Source of the DNA: Deltaproteobacteria bacterium
Lineage (GTDB): Bacteria; Myxococcota_A; UBA9160; UBA4427
Length of the DNA: 64,000 bases
NCBI GenBank assembly: GCA_029261835.1
Contig: JAJDAO010000073.1
Location: forward strand, 124,001 to 188,000
Reading direction: 5' to 3'
Shown here in pieces: positions 9,071-18,496 of the stretch. Below the pieces are notes generated by a model. The model did no database searches. It was not told where the DNA came from and saw only the letters and a program-made list of their open reading frames with translations. How positions within the stretch are numbered: position 1 is the stretch's first letter; every line of letters begins with the position of its first letter. The position numbers and the translations under genes were made by a program.

Positions 9071-10096
9071 TCAGGGGACCAGCAGAGTGTCCATGATCTT
9101 CTGGATGATGTCTTCCGCCGACATGCCCTCGGCCTCCGCTTCGTAGCTCACCGCCACTCGGTGGCGCAGCACGTCCCGTGCCATGCTTTGGATGTCGTGC
9201 GGCGTGACGTAGTTCCGGCCCTGGAGAAGGGCGTGGGCCTTGGACGCACGCATCAGCGCGATGCTGGCACGCGGGCTGGCTCCGTGCTCGATCAGCCCGT
9301 CGAGCTGCGGCAGCCCCGCCGCGCCCGGCTCGCGCGTAGCCCGCACGAGGTCGACGATGTAGTTACGCGCCTTCTCGTCGACGAAGAGCTGCTCCACTGT
9401 CCGGCGAGCCGACAAGATGGCGTCGGCGTTCGTGACCGGCGCAATCTCCGGTATTGGCTGACCGCTGGCCATGCGGTCGAGGATACGGCGTTCCTCCTCC
9501 TGGCTCGGGTAGCCGACCTTCAGCTTGAGCATGAAGCGATCCACCTGGGCCTCGGGCAGCGGGTAGGTCCCCTCCTGTTCGATGGGATTCTGGGTTGCGA
9601 GAACCAGGAAGGGCTCCTGCATGCCGAAGCTCTCACCGCCGATCGTCACCTGCCGTTCCTGCATGGCCTCGAGGAGCGCGGCCTGCACTTTGGCCGGGGC
9701 GCGGTTGATCTCGTCTGCCAGCACGAGATTCGAGAAGATGGGTCCCCGCTTGATGCTGAATGTCGCGTCGCTGGGGTTGAAGATCTGCGTTCCAATCACG
9801 TCGGCCGGCAGCATGTCCGGTGTGAACTGGATGCGGGAGAAGCCGGTATCGATGGCGCGTGCCAGCGATTGCACCGCCAGTGTCTTGGCAAGCCCCGGCA
9901 GCCCCTCGAGCAGCACGTGTCCGCCGCACAGCAGTCCGATCAGCAGCCCCTCGACCATGCCCTCCTGCCCCACCAGGACCTTGCCGATCTCGCTCTGTAG
10001 CGAGCTCCCGAGCCGCATCTGCTGCTCATCGATTTGAGTTTCAGCGATTCCTTCCGCCATCACCTCGTCCTCTCCTGTCTCTCGTTCCGAGCCCAT
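9071..10096 (-). CDS. MoxR family AAA+ ATPase
   Basis: First gene of the operon. The AAA+ core contains Walker A (GLPGLAKT), Walker B (LVLADEINRAP), sensor 1 (LATQNPIEQEG) and a C-terminal lid with ASPRAS, which identify the MoxR family. I prefer the ATG at 10096 (341 aa) because an AGGAG lies about nine bases upstream; an ATG at 10060 (329 aa, MAEGIAETQ) is a good alternative and is closer to the usual family start. MoxR ATPases act as chaperones that activate VWA-domain proteins, here probably BatA and the BatB/BatC fusion. Confidence 0.9.
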   Translation of the reverse strand: MGSERETGEDEVMAEGIAETQIDEQQMRLGSSLQSEIGKVLVGQEGMVEGLLIGLLCGGHVLLEGLPGLAKTLAVQSLARAIDTGFSRIQFTPDMLPADVIGTQIFNPSDATFSIKRGPIFSNLVLADEINRAPAKVQAALLEAMQERQVTIGGESFGMQEPFLVLATQNPIEQEGTYPLPEAQVDRFMLKLKVGYPSQEEERRILDRMASGQPIPEIAPVTNADAILSARRTVEQLFVDEKARNYIVDLVRATREPGAAGLPQLDGLIEHGASPRASIALMRASKAHALLQGRNYVTPHDIQSMARDVLRHRVAVSYEAEAEGMSAEDIIQKIMDTLLVP

Positions 10097-10355
10097 CGCC
10101 AGGCACTCCTGCGACGCGGGGGGGGGTATTCTAGGTGTCCGCCTCACTGGCTTCCAGCGCCCAACCGAATGGTCACCCCAGTGCCGGCCGCGGTGTTCCG
10201 CAGGGGCGCACGCGAGGTCTCGCTTAGGGACGCCGGCTGGCGAGAGGTCGTTCGACGACCCGCGTTGTCGCCGGGTATTCCTCTGCTCGGTGATCGCACC
10301 GGAGAGGGTATGATTCCGCACGCCGACGAAATCCGCTCCTGACTGGGAGTAGGCC
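10097..10355. promoter_or_regulatory. Divergent intergenic region with a G9/C9 run
   Basis: Separates the moxR operon (minus) from the MASE1 kinase (plus). On the minus strand a TAGAAT hexamer is followed within a few bases by nine C residues (10118-10126) and then the AGGAG of moxR, so TAGAAT is a candidate -10 box and the run lies near the transcription start. No clear -35 box is visible. On the plus strand the kinase GTG has a GGGAG upstream. No gene is supported here. Confidence 0.4.
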
Positions 10356-12064
10356 GTGAAGCTGCCGCAGGTCCCAGCCATATCTCTCCGGGTCATCGAG
10401 ATCGGGGCCGTCGCCGCGGCCTATTACGCCACGGCCCGGCTCGGGCAGCTGGTGGCGATACCGCCCGGCAACATCACGGCCGTCTGGCTGCCGTCGGGAA
10501 TCATGCTCGCGGCGGTTCTGATCCGCGGCTACCACGTCTGGCCCGGCATCTGGCTTGGCGCCTTCATCGGCAATGTCTGGTCGTATTTCGACCCGACCTC
10601 GGTCGCCAGCGTGGCCGCCTGTCTGTTCAGCGGAGCAGCCAACGGCACCGGCGACTCTTTGTGCTCGGTGGGCGGTGCATACTTGATTCGCTGAGCGACG
10701 GGACGCGAGCGAGATCCATTCGGCCGCGTCGACCACGTCGCCTGGTTCATCGCCTACGGCGCCTTGCTGGGTCCCGGCGTGAGCGCGTTCTTCGGCGTGA
10801 CCTCTCTCTGCCTGGCCGGCCTCATCCGATGGTCCACCTACGGGACCTCGAGCCTCACGTGGTGGACCGGAGACGACGTGGGGGTGCTCGTGCTCTCACC
10901 GCTCATACTGGCGATGATGTCCGAGCAGAATCACGGCGGGACACCGAGGCGTTTCACCGAGTACGCGGCTTTCTGGGGGCTGTTGCTGGGAACGACTGTA
11001 TTTTGTTTGTACTTCTGGGGCGCCCGACGGGGATCAATCTGCCTCTCTTCTTCGTTGCGCCGATCGTAGTGTGGGCGGCGTTTCGGCTCGGCCAGCGGAC
11101 GGTATTCTCGGCGATCGCGGCGGTGTCTGGAATGGTGATCGCTGCCACGGCGGTTGCCCGGGGCCCGTTCGCCGAACACGATCTCAACCGATCTCTGCTG
11201 GAGCTGCAGCTCTTCGTCGCCGCTTTCGCGATCATGACCGTCATCTTGAACGCGGTCATTCGCGAGCGCAGACGGGCCGAGGAAGAGCTACGACGCTACC
11301 ACGAGAATCTCGAGGACTTGGTGGCGCTGCGAACTCGAGAGCTCGAGGAGTCGCGGGAGAGGAACGCGCTCTCCCAGCGCCTGGCATCGCTGGGGACACC
11401 GGCCGCTGGCGTGGCGCACCAGATCAACAATCCTCTCGGAGCGATCCTCAACGGCGCCGAACTCGCGCTGATCTGCGAAGGAGAATCCGATTCTCAAGCT
11501 CTCTGGAAGCGGAAACTCGACGATCATGTGCAGCAGGCGAAGCGCTGCAAGAGAATCATACGCAGTCTGCTGCAGTTCTCTCGAGGCGAGCGGGCGGATC
11601 GCTGGGGCAGCGATGTCAACGAAGTCGTGGAGCGTGCTTGCCAACTGACGCACACCTACGCTGCGGAGAACAACGCCACGATCCAGTGCAAGCCGTCCGG
11701 ACGATCGCTGCCAGTCTGGATGAGTCCGATTGAGATCGAGCAAGTCCTGGTGAACGTGATTCGCAATGCCGTCGAGTCCCATCCGAGTGGAGCACGAATA
11801 GAAGTGCGAAGCCTGCGCCGCGAGAGCTGCGTACGAGTCGAAGTGGAAGACGACGGAAGGGGCATCCAGCCCGATGCACTGGCGCACGTCTTCGATTTGT
11901 TCCACACGACGCGATTGGCAGAGGGTGGTACCGGGCTGGGGTTGAGTGTGGCGCACGGCATTGTCACGGACCACGGCGGCACGATCGAAGTAGAGAGCGA
12001 GCCGGGTTCGGGATCCACGGCTGCGGTGGAGCTGCCGTTGGACGAGCGGGCGGAGTCGGATTGA
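10356..12064 (+). pseudogene. MASE1-domain sensor histidine kinase, disrupted
   Basis: Reads as one MASE1 sensor kinase only if two lesions are bridged. Frame 3 from the GTG at 10356 gives the first MASE1 helices (ITAVWLPSGIMLAAVL) until an in-frame TGA at 10692-10694; the same frame then continues with MASE1-like sequence (VAWFIAYGALLGPGVSAFFG) to about 11030. There the similarity moves to frame 2 (GINLPLFFVAPIVVWAAFRLG), a -1 shift. Frame 2 then runs intact through a coiled coil, the H box (AAGVAHQINNPLGAI), N box (NVIRNAVES), G1 (DDGRGI) and G2 (GGTGLGLS) to 12064. The catalytic core is intact and could be made from an internal start (for example ATG 11131). No response regulator is adjacent. 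Sequencing error, recent decay or, less likely, recoding are possible. Confidence 0.75.
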
Positions 12065-12090
12065 GCGGTGCAGCCGCTAGTGGCGTTGAC

Positions 12091-13674
12091 TCAGAAGCGC
12101 TGGATTTCGCGCCAGACTTCATCGAGTGGGCGTCTCAGGCCGCGAGCCAGGTAGATAGCCTGGTCGTTTTCGACAGCGTACTGTGTTCTCACGCGCTCGC
12201 GTTCCTCGACCTCGTCAAAATACTCCAGCAGGGTTTCGCGTTCGCCGAGGCCGACCACGATGAATGTCCCGACCGGCCCATCGACCGGTCCCCAGTACCA
12301 GTAGCTGTGGAGCGGCGAGATCGCGCTGGGAAGTCCGTGGCCGGCGCCGAAGTAGTCCACCGCACCCGCCTCGCCCCAGTTCCCGCAGAGGATCCGCGTG
12401 CGGGCACGCTCCTCCTCCGGCAGGCTCTCGTATACCCCGGCGATGCCGCGGACGAGCTCTTCCCAGCCGAAGCGATCGGCCAGGTGCTGGGGCATGGGGG
12501 TCTGGTCTCGCGCAATATAGGCAGGCGGCGCCACGCCCAGGAATTCGACGTAACGCACGTACGACGGAGGTGAAAGAATCGGCATGACGCCCGCAGCGAA
12601 TACCGCGCCCGCCAGCAAGAGGAGCGACAGCACGGCCGGTCTCGCCCAGCGTCCCCACGTCGCCGAGTCGAGCCCGCGTTCGAGCGCGATCGCCCCGGCG
12701 CCCAGCGCGATCGGGTAGACCGGCGTGACGTAGTAGTCCTTGCCCTCTTGGAGCATGAAGACGGCGAATACCGTCACGAAGATGAATCCGAGAATGCGGA
12801 AGGGTCGCATCGAAGCAGAGAAGAAGAGGTAGAGGGTTCCGGCCAGCCACAGTGGGAAGTTGACCGGGTGATGCGTCAAGACCTGGTTGGCGATGAACTG
12901 AAACGGCGGAATCGAGGGCGCCCGGGTATTCGCGGCCTGAGCGAACTTCAGGAATGGCCAATCGTGCTCGACCTCCCAGAGCAGATGCGGCAGAAAAATC
13001 AGCGCCGCCAGCGCAGCGCCCGCGTAGAGCCAGGGGCTCAGGAAGAAACGACGATGGCGGGTAGCGGCGAGGCCGAGGACGACGGACAAGCCAAAGATGC
13101 CGGATCCGAGCTTGTTCAAGAGAGCGAGTCCGGCGATGGCACCGAACGCGACCCACCAGCGCGCATCGCCGGTCTTCACGAGCCTGACCAGCACGTGGAT
13201 TTCCAGCAGCCAGAAGAGCTGCTCGAAGGCATTCATCGAGAAGAACGTGGACATGACGAGGAAGTTCGGTGCGATCAGTGTGGCCAACGCCGTGAGTACC
13301 TGGGCGAACCGTCGCCCGCCCAGCTCGCGTGCGAGCAGACCGGACAGAAAGACGACCGCAGCTCCGCAGAGAACGGGCAGGAGTCGGATTGCAAATAGCG
13401 AATCACCGAGCGCCGCGATCACACCCGCCAGGGCTCCGATCGAGAACGGCGGGTGATCGACGTAACCCCAAGCCAGGTGTCGAGCACAGGCGAGGTAGTA
13501 GAGCTCATCGCGAAACACGCCATAGCGACCAGTCAGCGCGAAATGAAAGCCGATCTTGGCGAGTGCGATCGCGGCCAAGATCGTGTGGTCACGAGTCCAG
13601 AAGCCAAGTCGAGTCCCGGCGCCGCGCTTGGCGGCATCGTCAGGCTTATGATCGCTTTGCAGGTGCGAGGCCAT
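12091..13674 (-). CDS. GT39-like integral membrane glycosyltransferase
   Basis: Protein of 527 aa with 10-12 predicted membrane helices. The first periplasmic loop has the acidic pair FRDELYY (D56, E57) followed by HLAWGYVDHPP, the pattern of ArnT/PMT-like (PF13231) enzymes that move a sugar from a polyprenyl-phosphate carrier. A soluble C-terminal domain follows (residues about 390-527). I chose the ATG at 13674 over a GTG at 13731 because the extra residues look non-conserved. The acceptor cannot be told from sequence; lipid, protein or glycan are all possible. It shares its strand with the MFS gene 129 bases upstream. Confidence 0.8.
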   Translation of the reverse strand: MASHLQSDHKPDDAAKRGAGTRLGFWTRDHTILAAIALAKIGFHFALTGRYGVFRDELYYLACARHLAWGYVDHPPFSIGALAGVIAALGDSLFAIRLLPVLCGAAVVFLSGLLARELGGRRFAQVLTALATLIAPNFLVMSTFFSMNAFEQLFWLLEIHVLVRLVKTGDARWWVAFGAIAGLALLNKLGSGIFGLSVVLGLAATRHRRFFLSPWLYAGAALAALIFLPHLLWEVEHDWPFLKFAQAANTRAPSIPPFQFIANQVLTHHPVNFPLWLAGTLYLFFSASMRPFRILGFIFVTVFAVFMLQEGKDYYVTPVYPIALGAGAIALERGLDSATWGRWARPAVLSLLLLAGAVFAAGVMPILSPPSYVRYVEFLGVAPPAYIARDQTPMPQHLADRFGWEELVRGIAGVYESLPEEERARTRILCGNWGEAGAVDYFGAGHGLPSAISPLHSYWYWGPVDGPVGTFIVVGLGERETLLEYFDEVEERERVRTQYAVENDQAIYLARGLRRPLDEVWREIQRF

Positions 13675-13803
13675 GAGGAGCTTCCCAGGGAGCGAGAGAA
13701 CGGGATTCCTCGAAGGCCGCGCGACCGCCACCGCCGTGATCGTCTCCGGAATCCGGTACTGATGAGTGGTTCTCTCATCGCAATCGGTTCCGGGTAGCCG
13801 ACG

Positions 13804-15261
13804 TCAGCCGTTCCCACGGATCGGCTCGGGCCGCATGCCAAGGGCCGCGGCAAGGGAGAGGGCGGAGAGGAGAGCTCCGGCCAGGAAAGCCTGGCCGAGG
13901 GCTTCTCCGGTGTCGCTTCCACCATAGACGAGTGTGAGCAGGGTGATGCCCATCGCCGCTCCGGCCTGACTGGTGAGCCGACTGGCGGCCGAGGCCATGC
14001 CGAGATCGCGTCGTGGTACCGAATTCGAGATCGAAGAGGTGAGAGAGGGGAGGGCGAGGCCGTGTCCCATGCCCTGCAGGATCAGTGCGACGCAGACGCC
14101 GAAGAGTGTTCCGTCGTACACCGACCAGGCCATCAAACAGAGCGAAACGGTCATCACGGCCGAGCCGACAACCGCCGCCCCGCGCTCACCGATGCGCGTG
14201 CCCAGCGTCCCACCGGCGGGCGACGACACAGTGAGTGTGAGCGTGCGAAGCAGCATGATTGCGGCCGCGACGGAGATCGAGAAGCCGAAAATCCTGAGCA
14301 GTACGAAAGGAGCGATGACGAATGCCCCCATGTAGGCTGCGGCCATGAAGCCATTCGACAGGATCGGCGCCGTGAAGTTGCGGCGTGAGAAGAACTCGAG
14401 CGGCAGCAGCGGCTCTCGAGCGCGGCGCTCGATCGCGACGAAGCCGATCGTCCCAAGTACGCTCGTGAGTGCGCCAGCGAGAACCCAGGGCGACGCGAGC
14501 CCCAACTCGCGCACACGTCCCAAGACGAACATGAAGCCCGCCACCGCGAGGGCGAGGCTGGCCCCGCCGAGGAGATCGAAGCGTACGCGCTGTTTCGGCG
14601 TCTCGCGCAGGACCGCGGCCGCCAGAGCGAGTGCCAGTGCAGAGAGCACCGCCTGCAGCACGAAGACGATGCGCCATCCCAGCCAGTCCACCAACGGACC
14701 GCCGAGGATCAGGCCGAGGGCCGGAGCGGCGGCGCCCGTCATGGACCACCAGCCCATGGCTTTGACTCGTTCCTCCGGTTCGTACACGCTGAAGATGAGG
14801 GCCATCGATGTAGGCTGAGTGGCGGCGCCCATGACCGAAGCCAACGTTCGCAACGCGATCAGCGATAGCGGACTCCAGGCGAAGGCGGTCAAGACGGCTA
14901 CCGCGGTGGCTCCGCAGAAGCCCAGCAGGAAGATACGTCGGTGTCCGTGCAGATCGCCGAGCTTTCCGAGCAGCGGCAGGGCCACAGCGGATAGCAGCAT
15001 GGGGGCCGAGATCACCCACGCGATGGTCGTCTCACTGGTGCGGAACTCCTGCGCGATGGTGCCTAGCGAGACAGTGAGGATCGTGATCGGAAAAGTGGTG
15101 GCGAACATGCCGGCCAGCGCCGCCAGCAGCACCCAGGTTGGGTATCGCCCGCGTCTCTCGAGATCTCCGATCAGCCGCGCGCGCCAGCCCGCGATCTCGA
15201 GCGCAGGCGGTGGCGCGTCACGCGGACCTGGGTCAGCGGCAGGTGTACTGGAGGTCGGCAT
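13804..15261 (-). CDS. MFS transporter, DHA2/EmrB-QacA type
   Basis: Protein of 485 aa with about 14 hydrophobic segments, the number typical of the DHA2 drug:H+ antiporter family. The loop between TM2 and TM3 has motif A (GKLGDLHGHRR), and motif C-like glycines (AAPALGLILGGPLVDWLG) follow in TM5. An N-terminal cytoplasmic extension of about 40 residues is Pro-rich. The substrate is unknown; members export drugs, dyes or metabolites. It is transcribed divergently from hisA. Confidence 0.85.
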   Translation of the reverse strand: MPTSSTPAADPGPRDAPPPALEIAGWRARLIGDLERRGRYPTWVLLAALAGMFATTFPITILTVSLGTIAQEFRTSETTIAWVISAPMLLSAVALPLLGKLGDLHGHRRIFLLGFCGATAVAVLTAFAWSPLSLIALRTLASVMGAATQPTSMALIFSVYEPEERVKAMGWWSMTGAAAPALGLILGGPLVDWLGWRIVFVLQAVLSALALALAAAVLRETPKQRVRFDLLGGASLALAVAGFMFVLGRVRELGLASPWVLAGALTSVLGTIGFVAIERRAREPLLPLEFFSRRNFTAPILSNGFMAAAYMGAFVIAPFVLLRIFGFSISVAAAIMLLRTLTLTVSSPAGGTLGTRIGERGAAVVGSAVMTVSLCLMAWSVYDGTLFGVCVALILQGMGHGLALPSLTSSISNSVPRRDLGMASAASRLTSQAGAAMGITLLTLVYGGSDTGEALGQAFLAGALLSALSLAAALGMRPEPIRGNG

Positions 15262-15413
15262 CGGAGCAGGAGAGGATAGCGTCGTTGCTGCCTAGCGGCG
15301 TGTGTCTGCGATTGCGAGCCCCGACGTGGTCTGGCGAGCAACTCTCGATTTCGGCGAGATGCGCCGTGCGCACATCGCACGCCATGGGGCCGTCGGACTG
15401 ATACCATCTCGCC

Positions 15414-16184
15414 GTGACGCTATTTCGCCCGTGCATAGACCTCCATGAGGGCAAGGTGAAGCAGATCGTCGGCTCGAGTCTGTGCGATGATGGACTCGGG
15501 CTGGAGACGAACTTCGTCGCCGAACAGGACTCGGCCTGGTTCGCACACCGTTATCGCGAAGACGGTGTGCGGGGTGGGCACGTGATCAAGCTGGGGCCGG
15601 GCAACGACACGGCAGCTCGGCGAGCGCTGGCGGCCTGGCCGGGTGGACTGCAGATCGGCGGGGGGATCAGCCTCGACGACGCGGAGACGTGGCTCGCGGC
15701 CGGCGCGAGTCAGTTGATCGTCACCAGCTGGCTCTTCGTCGATGGTGAGATCTCGATGCAGCGTGTAGAGCAGCTCTCGGCGTGCGTCGGTCGCGAGCGT
15801 CTCGTGATCGACCTGAGCTGCCGCCGCCACGGCGACGGCTGGCTCGTGGCCACGGACCGCTGGCAGACACTGACGAAGACCGAGGTTGGCCCTCGCATAC
15901 TGGAGCGCCTAGCGCGACACTGCAGCGAGTTCCTCGTCCACGCCGCCGATGTCGAGGGCCGCTGTGCGGGGATCGACGCCGAGCTGGTTCAGCTGCTCGC
16001 GAGTGGCTCGCCGATTCCCTGTACCTACGCCGGGGGAGCGCGGCACATCGACGATTTGAATCGCGTCGCCGAGTTGAGTGGCGGCCGGGTGGATCTCACC
16101 TTCGGCAGCGCCCTCGATCTCTTCGGGGGAAGACTCGTAGCCTACGCGGACTGTGTCAGCTGGAATCGGGCACAGGAGAGCTGA
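15414..16184 (+). CDS. hisA: HisA, eukaryotic-type ProFAR isomerase
   Basis: Protein of 256 aa from a GTG. It begins FRPCIDLHEGKVKQIVG, the pattern of the eukaryotic HIS6 form (TIGR02129-like) rather than the usual bacterial start (PAIDLIDGKVVRL). The (beta/alpha)8 barrel shows the early catalytic Asp (CIDL, D9), a phosphate-binding glycine run (LQIGGGIS) and a second half with DLSCRR and YAGGARHIDDL. It should isomerise ProFAR to PRFAR, step four of histidine synthesis. No other his gene is nearby, which also fits an acquired stand-alone enzyme. The rhomboid gene begins four bases after its stop. Confidence 0.8.
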   Translation: MTLFRPCIDLHEGKVKQIVGSSLCDDGLGLETNFVAEQDSAWFAHRYREDGVRGGHVIKLGPGNDTAARRALAAWPGGLQIGGGISLDDAETWLAAGASQLIVTSWLFVDGEISMQRVEQLSACVGRERLVIDLSCRRHGDGWLVATDRWQTLTKTEVGPRILERLARHCSEFLVHAADVEGRCAGIDAELVQLLASGSPIPCTYAGGARHIDDLNRVAELSGGRVDLTFGSALDLFGGRLVAYADCVSWNRAQES

Positions 16185-16188
16185 TCCT

Positions 16189-16938
16189 GTGTTTCCGATC
16201 AAGGACGAAAACCCGCACTACCTGACACCGCTGGTCACGATCGGCCTGATCGCCGTGAATCTGGCCATGTGGGTACTCGTGCAGGGGATGGGGAGTCCGA
16301 TGCTGCTCGCGTCGTCGCTGTGCGAGCAGGGACTCATCGCCGGAGATCTGCTCGGACGCGTTCCAGAGGGTCTATCGGTGGCGCTGGGTCGCGGTCTGTA
16401 CTGCGTGATGTCGGGGCAGGGCGCGGTGTCGACGTTGCTCACGCACATGTTCCTGCACGGGGGCTGGCTGCACCTGCTCGGGAATCTCTGGTTCCTCTGG
16501 ATCTTCGGCAACAACGTCGAGGATTCGATGGGTCACACCCGCTTCCTGATCTTCTATCTGCTCTGCGGTCTGGTGGCGGCCTTTCTGCAGATCTGGTCCG
16601 CCCCGGACTCGCGGATTCCGATGGTCGGTGCGTCGGGCGCGATCGGCGGTGTGATGGGTGCCTACGTCATGCTCTACCCGCGTGTGCGGGTTCACATGCT
16701 GGTCTGGTTCGGCTTCTATGTCACGAGAATACCCGTGCCGGCCTATTTCATGCTCGGTTACTGGTTCCTGCTGCAGCTCGTGGGCGGCGCGACAAGCCTG
16801 GGGAGCAGCGAGGGCGGGGTTGCGTTCTGGGCGCATGTGGGCGGCTTCGCCGCCGGGGCGCTGCTCGTCTTTCTCTTTCGCAACCCCAAGCTGCTCGCAC
16901 GCCATCCGTTCTACGGATGGCGGCGGCGCGTTCGTTAG
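16189..16938 (+). CDS. Rhomboid family intramembrane serine protease
   Basis: Protein of 249 aa from a GTG at 16189 with AGGAG about ten bases upstream, just after hisA. Six to seven membrane helices are seen. The catalytic motif GASGAIGG places Ser149, and HVGGFAAGA places His216 in the last helix, so both members of the rhomboid dyad are present. HMFLHGGWLHLLGNLWFLW (88-106) is the usual conserved TM2 block and FGNNVEDSMG the L1/L2 feature. The substrate is unknown; rhomboids cut membrane proteins within the bilayer. Confidence 0.9.
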   Translation: MFPIKDENPHYLTPLVTIGLIAVNLAMWVLVQGMGSPMLLASSLCEQGLIAGDLLGRVPEGLSVALGRGLYCVMSGQGAVSTLLTHMFLHGGWLHLLGNLWFLWIFGNNVEDSMGHTRFLIFYLLCGLVAAFLQIWSAPDSRIPMVGASGAIGGVMGAYVMLYPRVRVHMLVWFGFYVTRIPVPAYFMLGYWFLLQLVGGATSLGSSEGGVAFWAHVGGFAAGALLVFLFRNPKLLARHPFYGWRRRVR

Positions 16939-17027
16939 ATTGGGGCCGCTGACGGATCTCCGATGCCGTCGACCGCGGAGGCGAACGTCCCGCCCTCTAC
17001 CTGCTGGTGGGCTAGAATCGGCGGCCC

Positions 17028-17786
17028 ATGTCGATTCGAGCCGTAATCTTCGATCTCTTCGATACGCTCGTCGACCTCCCGATGGAGAATGTCTCGTATC
17101 GGGAATTCCGCGGCAGGCGGATACCGAGTGTGATCTTCGATGTCCACGCGGCCCTGTGCGAGCGGGTTGATGTGGAGTTCGAGCGCTTCGCCCTCACGAT
17201 GCGCGAGGTCGACCACGAGTTTCGACGATCTCACTACGAGCAGGGTCTCGAACTCTCGACGCGGGATCGCTTTGCGCGCTTGATCGAGCGCTTGCAAGTC
17301 GACGGCTCCGATCTTCCGGACGTGCTGACGGCCACCTACATGGCACACGTAAGTCGTCACGTAGAGTTCGTCGAGCATCACTGCGAGGTCCTGGCGAGCC
17401 TGCACGAGCACGCCCGAATCGGTTTGTGCTCCAACTTCACGCATGCGGCGACGGCGGTCGGCATTCTAGAGCAGGCTGCTCTGCGACAGCACTTCGACGC
17501 GTTGGTGATCTCCGAGCAAGTGGGTGTCCGCAAGCCGAGACCCGAGATCTTCCAGGCCGCACTGCACGCGCTCGACGTCCCACCGGCCGAGGTCGTGCAC
17601 GTCGGCGACAGCCTGCGAGCGGATATCGGCGGTGCGGCCGCACTCGGAATACGCACCGTCTGGGTCACGCGGCGGGTGCCCGATCCCTCCCGGGCACTGG
17701 GAGAGTACGAAGGACCGGCGCCGGACTGGCAGGTCGCCGACCTCGTAGAGCTGCCGCCACTGATGCGGGCCGTCGGTGTGAGCTGA
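17028..17786 (+). CDS. HAD family hydrolase
   Basis: Protein of 252 aa. Motif I is FDLFDTLV with nucleophile Asp9; the residue two positions later is Phe instead of the phosphatase acid/base Asp, as in haloacid-dehalogenase-type members. Motif II is LCSNFTHA, motif III VRKPRPEIF, motif IV VHVGDSLRADIGGA. The alpha-helical cap lies between about residues 18 and 100. It could be a small-molecule phosphatase or dehalogenase-like enzyme; substrate unknown. Its stop overlaps the rsmE start (TGATG), so the two are coupled. Confidence 0.82.
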   Translation: MSIRAVIFDLFDTLVDLPMENVSYREFRGRRIPSVIFDVHAALCERVDVEFERFALTMREVDHEFRRSHYEQGLELSTRDRFARLIERLQVDGSDLPDVLTATYMAHVSRHVEFVEHHCEVLASLHEHARIGLCSNFTHAATAVGILEQAALRQHFDALVISEQVGVRKPRPEIFQAALHALDVPPAEVVHVGDSLRADIGGAAALGIRTVWVTRRVPDPSRALGEYEGPAPDWQVADLVELPPLMRAVGVS

Positions 17787-18496
17787 TGAATCTGATACTG
17801 CTCTTTCCCGAGGACTACAGCGGCGACGGCCGACGCGTGCGGCTGTCGGGGCGTCGCTGTGAGCACGTGCTCGCGGTTCATCGCGCGGAGCTCGGTGACG
17901 AGCTCTGTGTCGGGCTGCTCGGGGGACGGGTCGGGCGTGGCCAGATCGTATCCATCGAGCCGGGCTCGATCGAAATGGAGGTGCGGCTCGATCTCGAGCC
18001 TCCGCCTCCGCTGCCCGCCACATTGGTGCTCGCTCTGCCGCGCCCGCCCGTTCTCAGGCGCGTGCTGATCTCCGCGACTTCCATGGGGGTGAAGCGGATC
18101 GTTCTGGTCAATGCCCGGCGCGTCGAGAAGAGCTTCTGGCAAAGTCACGCGCTCGGAAAGGAGGCGCTAGTCGCGCAGCTCTTCCTGGGTCTCGAGCAGG
18201 CTCGCGACACGCTGCTTCCCGAGGTCTGGCAGCGCCCGCGTTTCCGTCCGTTCGTCGAGGATGAGCTGCCCGGACTCGTCCAGGGGACTCGGCCGCTCGT
18301 CGCGCATCCCGCCGCTGATGCCGCCTGCCCGCGCGGGCTTCGGCAACCCGTCGTGCTCGCGATTGGACCCGAAGGCGGCTGGACCCACCACGAGCTTGCC
18401 GAACTCGGCGCCTGCGGCTTCTCGCCAGTGGGTCTCGGCGCGCGCGCTCTGCGCGTCGAGACCGCGGTCCCCGCCCTGCTCGCCCGCCTCTTTTGA
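17786..18496 (+). CDS. rsmE: RsmE, 16S rRNA m3U1498 methyltransferase
   Basis: Protein of 236 aa. An N-terminal PUA-like domain (about 1-70) is followed by a SPOUT methyltransferase fold with the signature block AIGPEGGWTHHEL (about 194-206) and LGARALRVETAVPALLA at the C-terminus, where the trefoil knot binds SAM. It methylates U1498 of 16S rRNA. The length and end match the family. The start overlaps the HAD gene stop. The last 330 bases are shared, on the other strand, with a DUF5658 gene. Confidence 0.88.
   Translation: MNLILLFPEDYSGDGRRVRLSGRRCEHVLAVHRAELGDELCVGLLGGRVGRGQIVSIEPGSIEMEVRLDLEPPPPLPATLVLALPRPPVLRRVLISATSMGVKRIVLVNARRVEKSFWQSHALGKEALVAQLFLGLEQARDTLLPEVWQRPRFRPFVEDELPGLVQGTRPLVAHPAADAACPRGLRQPVVLAIGPEGGWTHHELAELGACGFSPVGLGARALRVETAVPALLARLF

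Noticed and set aside
11000..11035. Programmed -1 frameshift in the MASE1 kinase
   Set aside because: No canonical X XXY YYZ slippery heptamer in the reading frame, and a separate in-frame TGA also breaks the gene, so decay or error is simpler.
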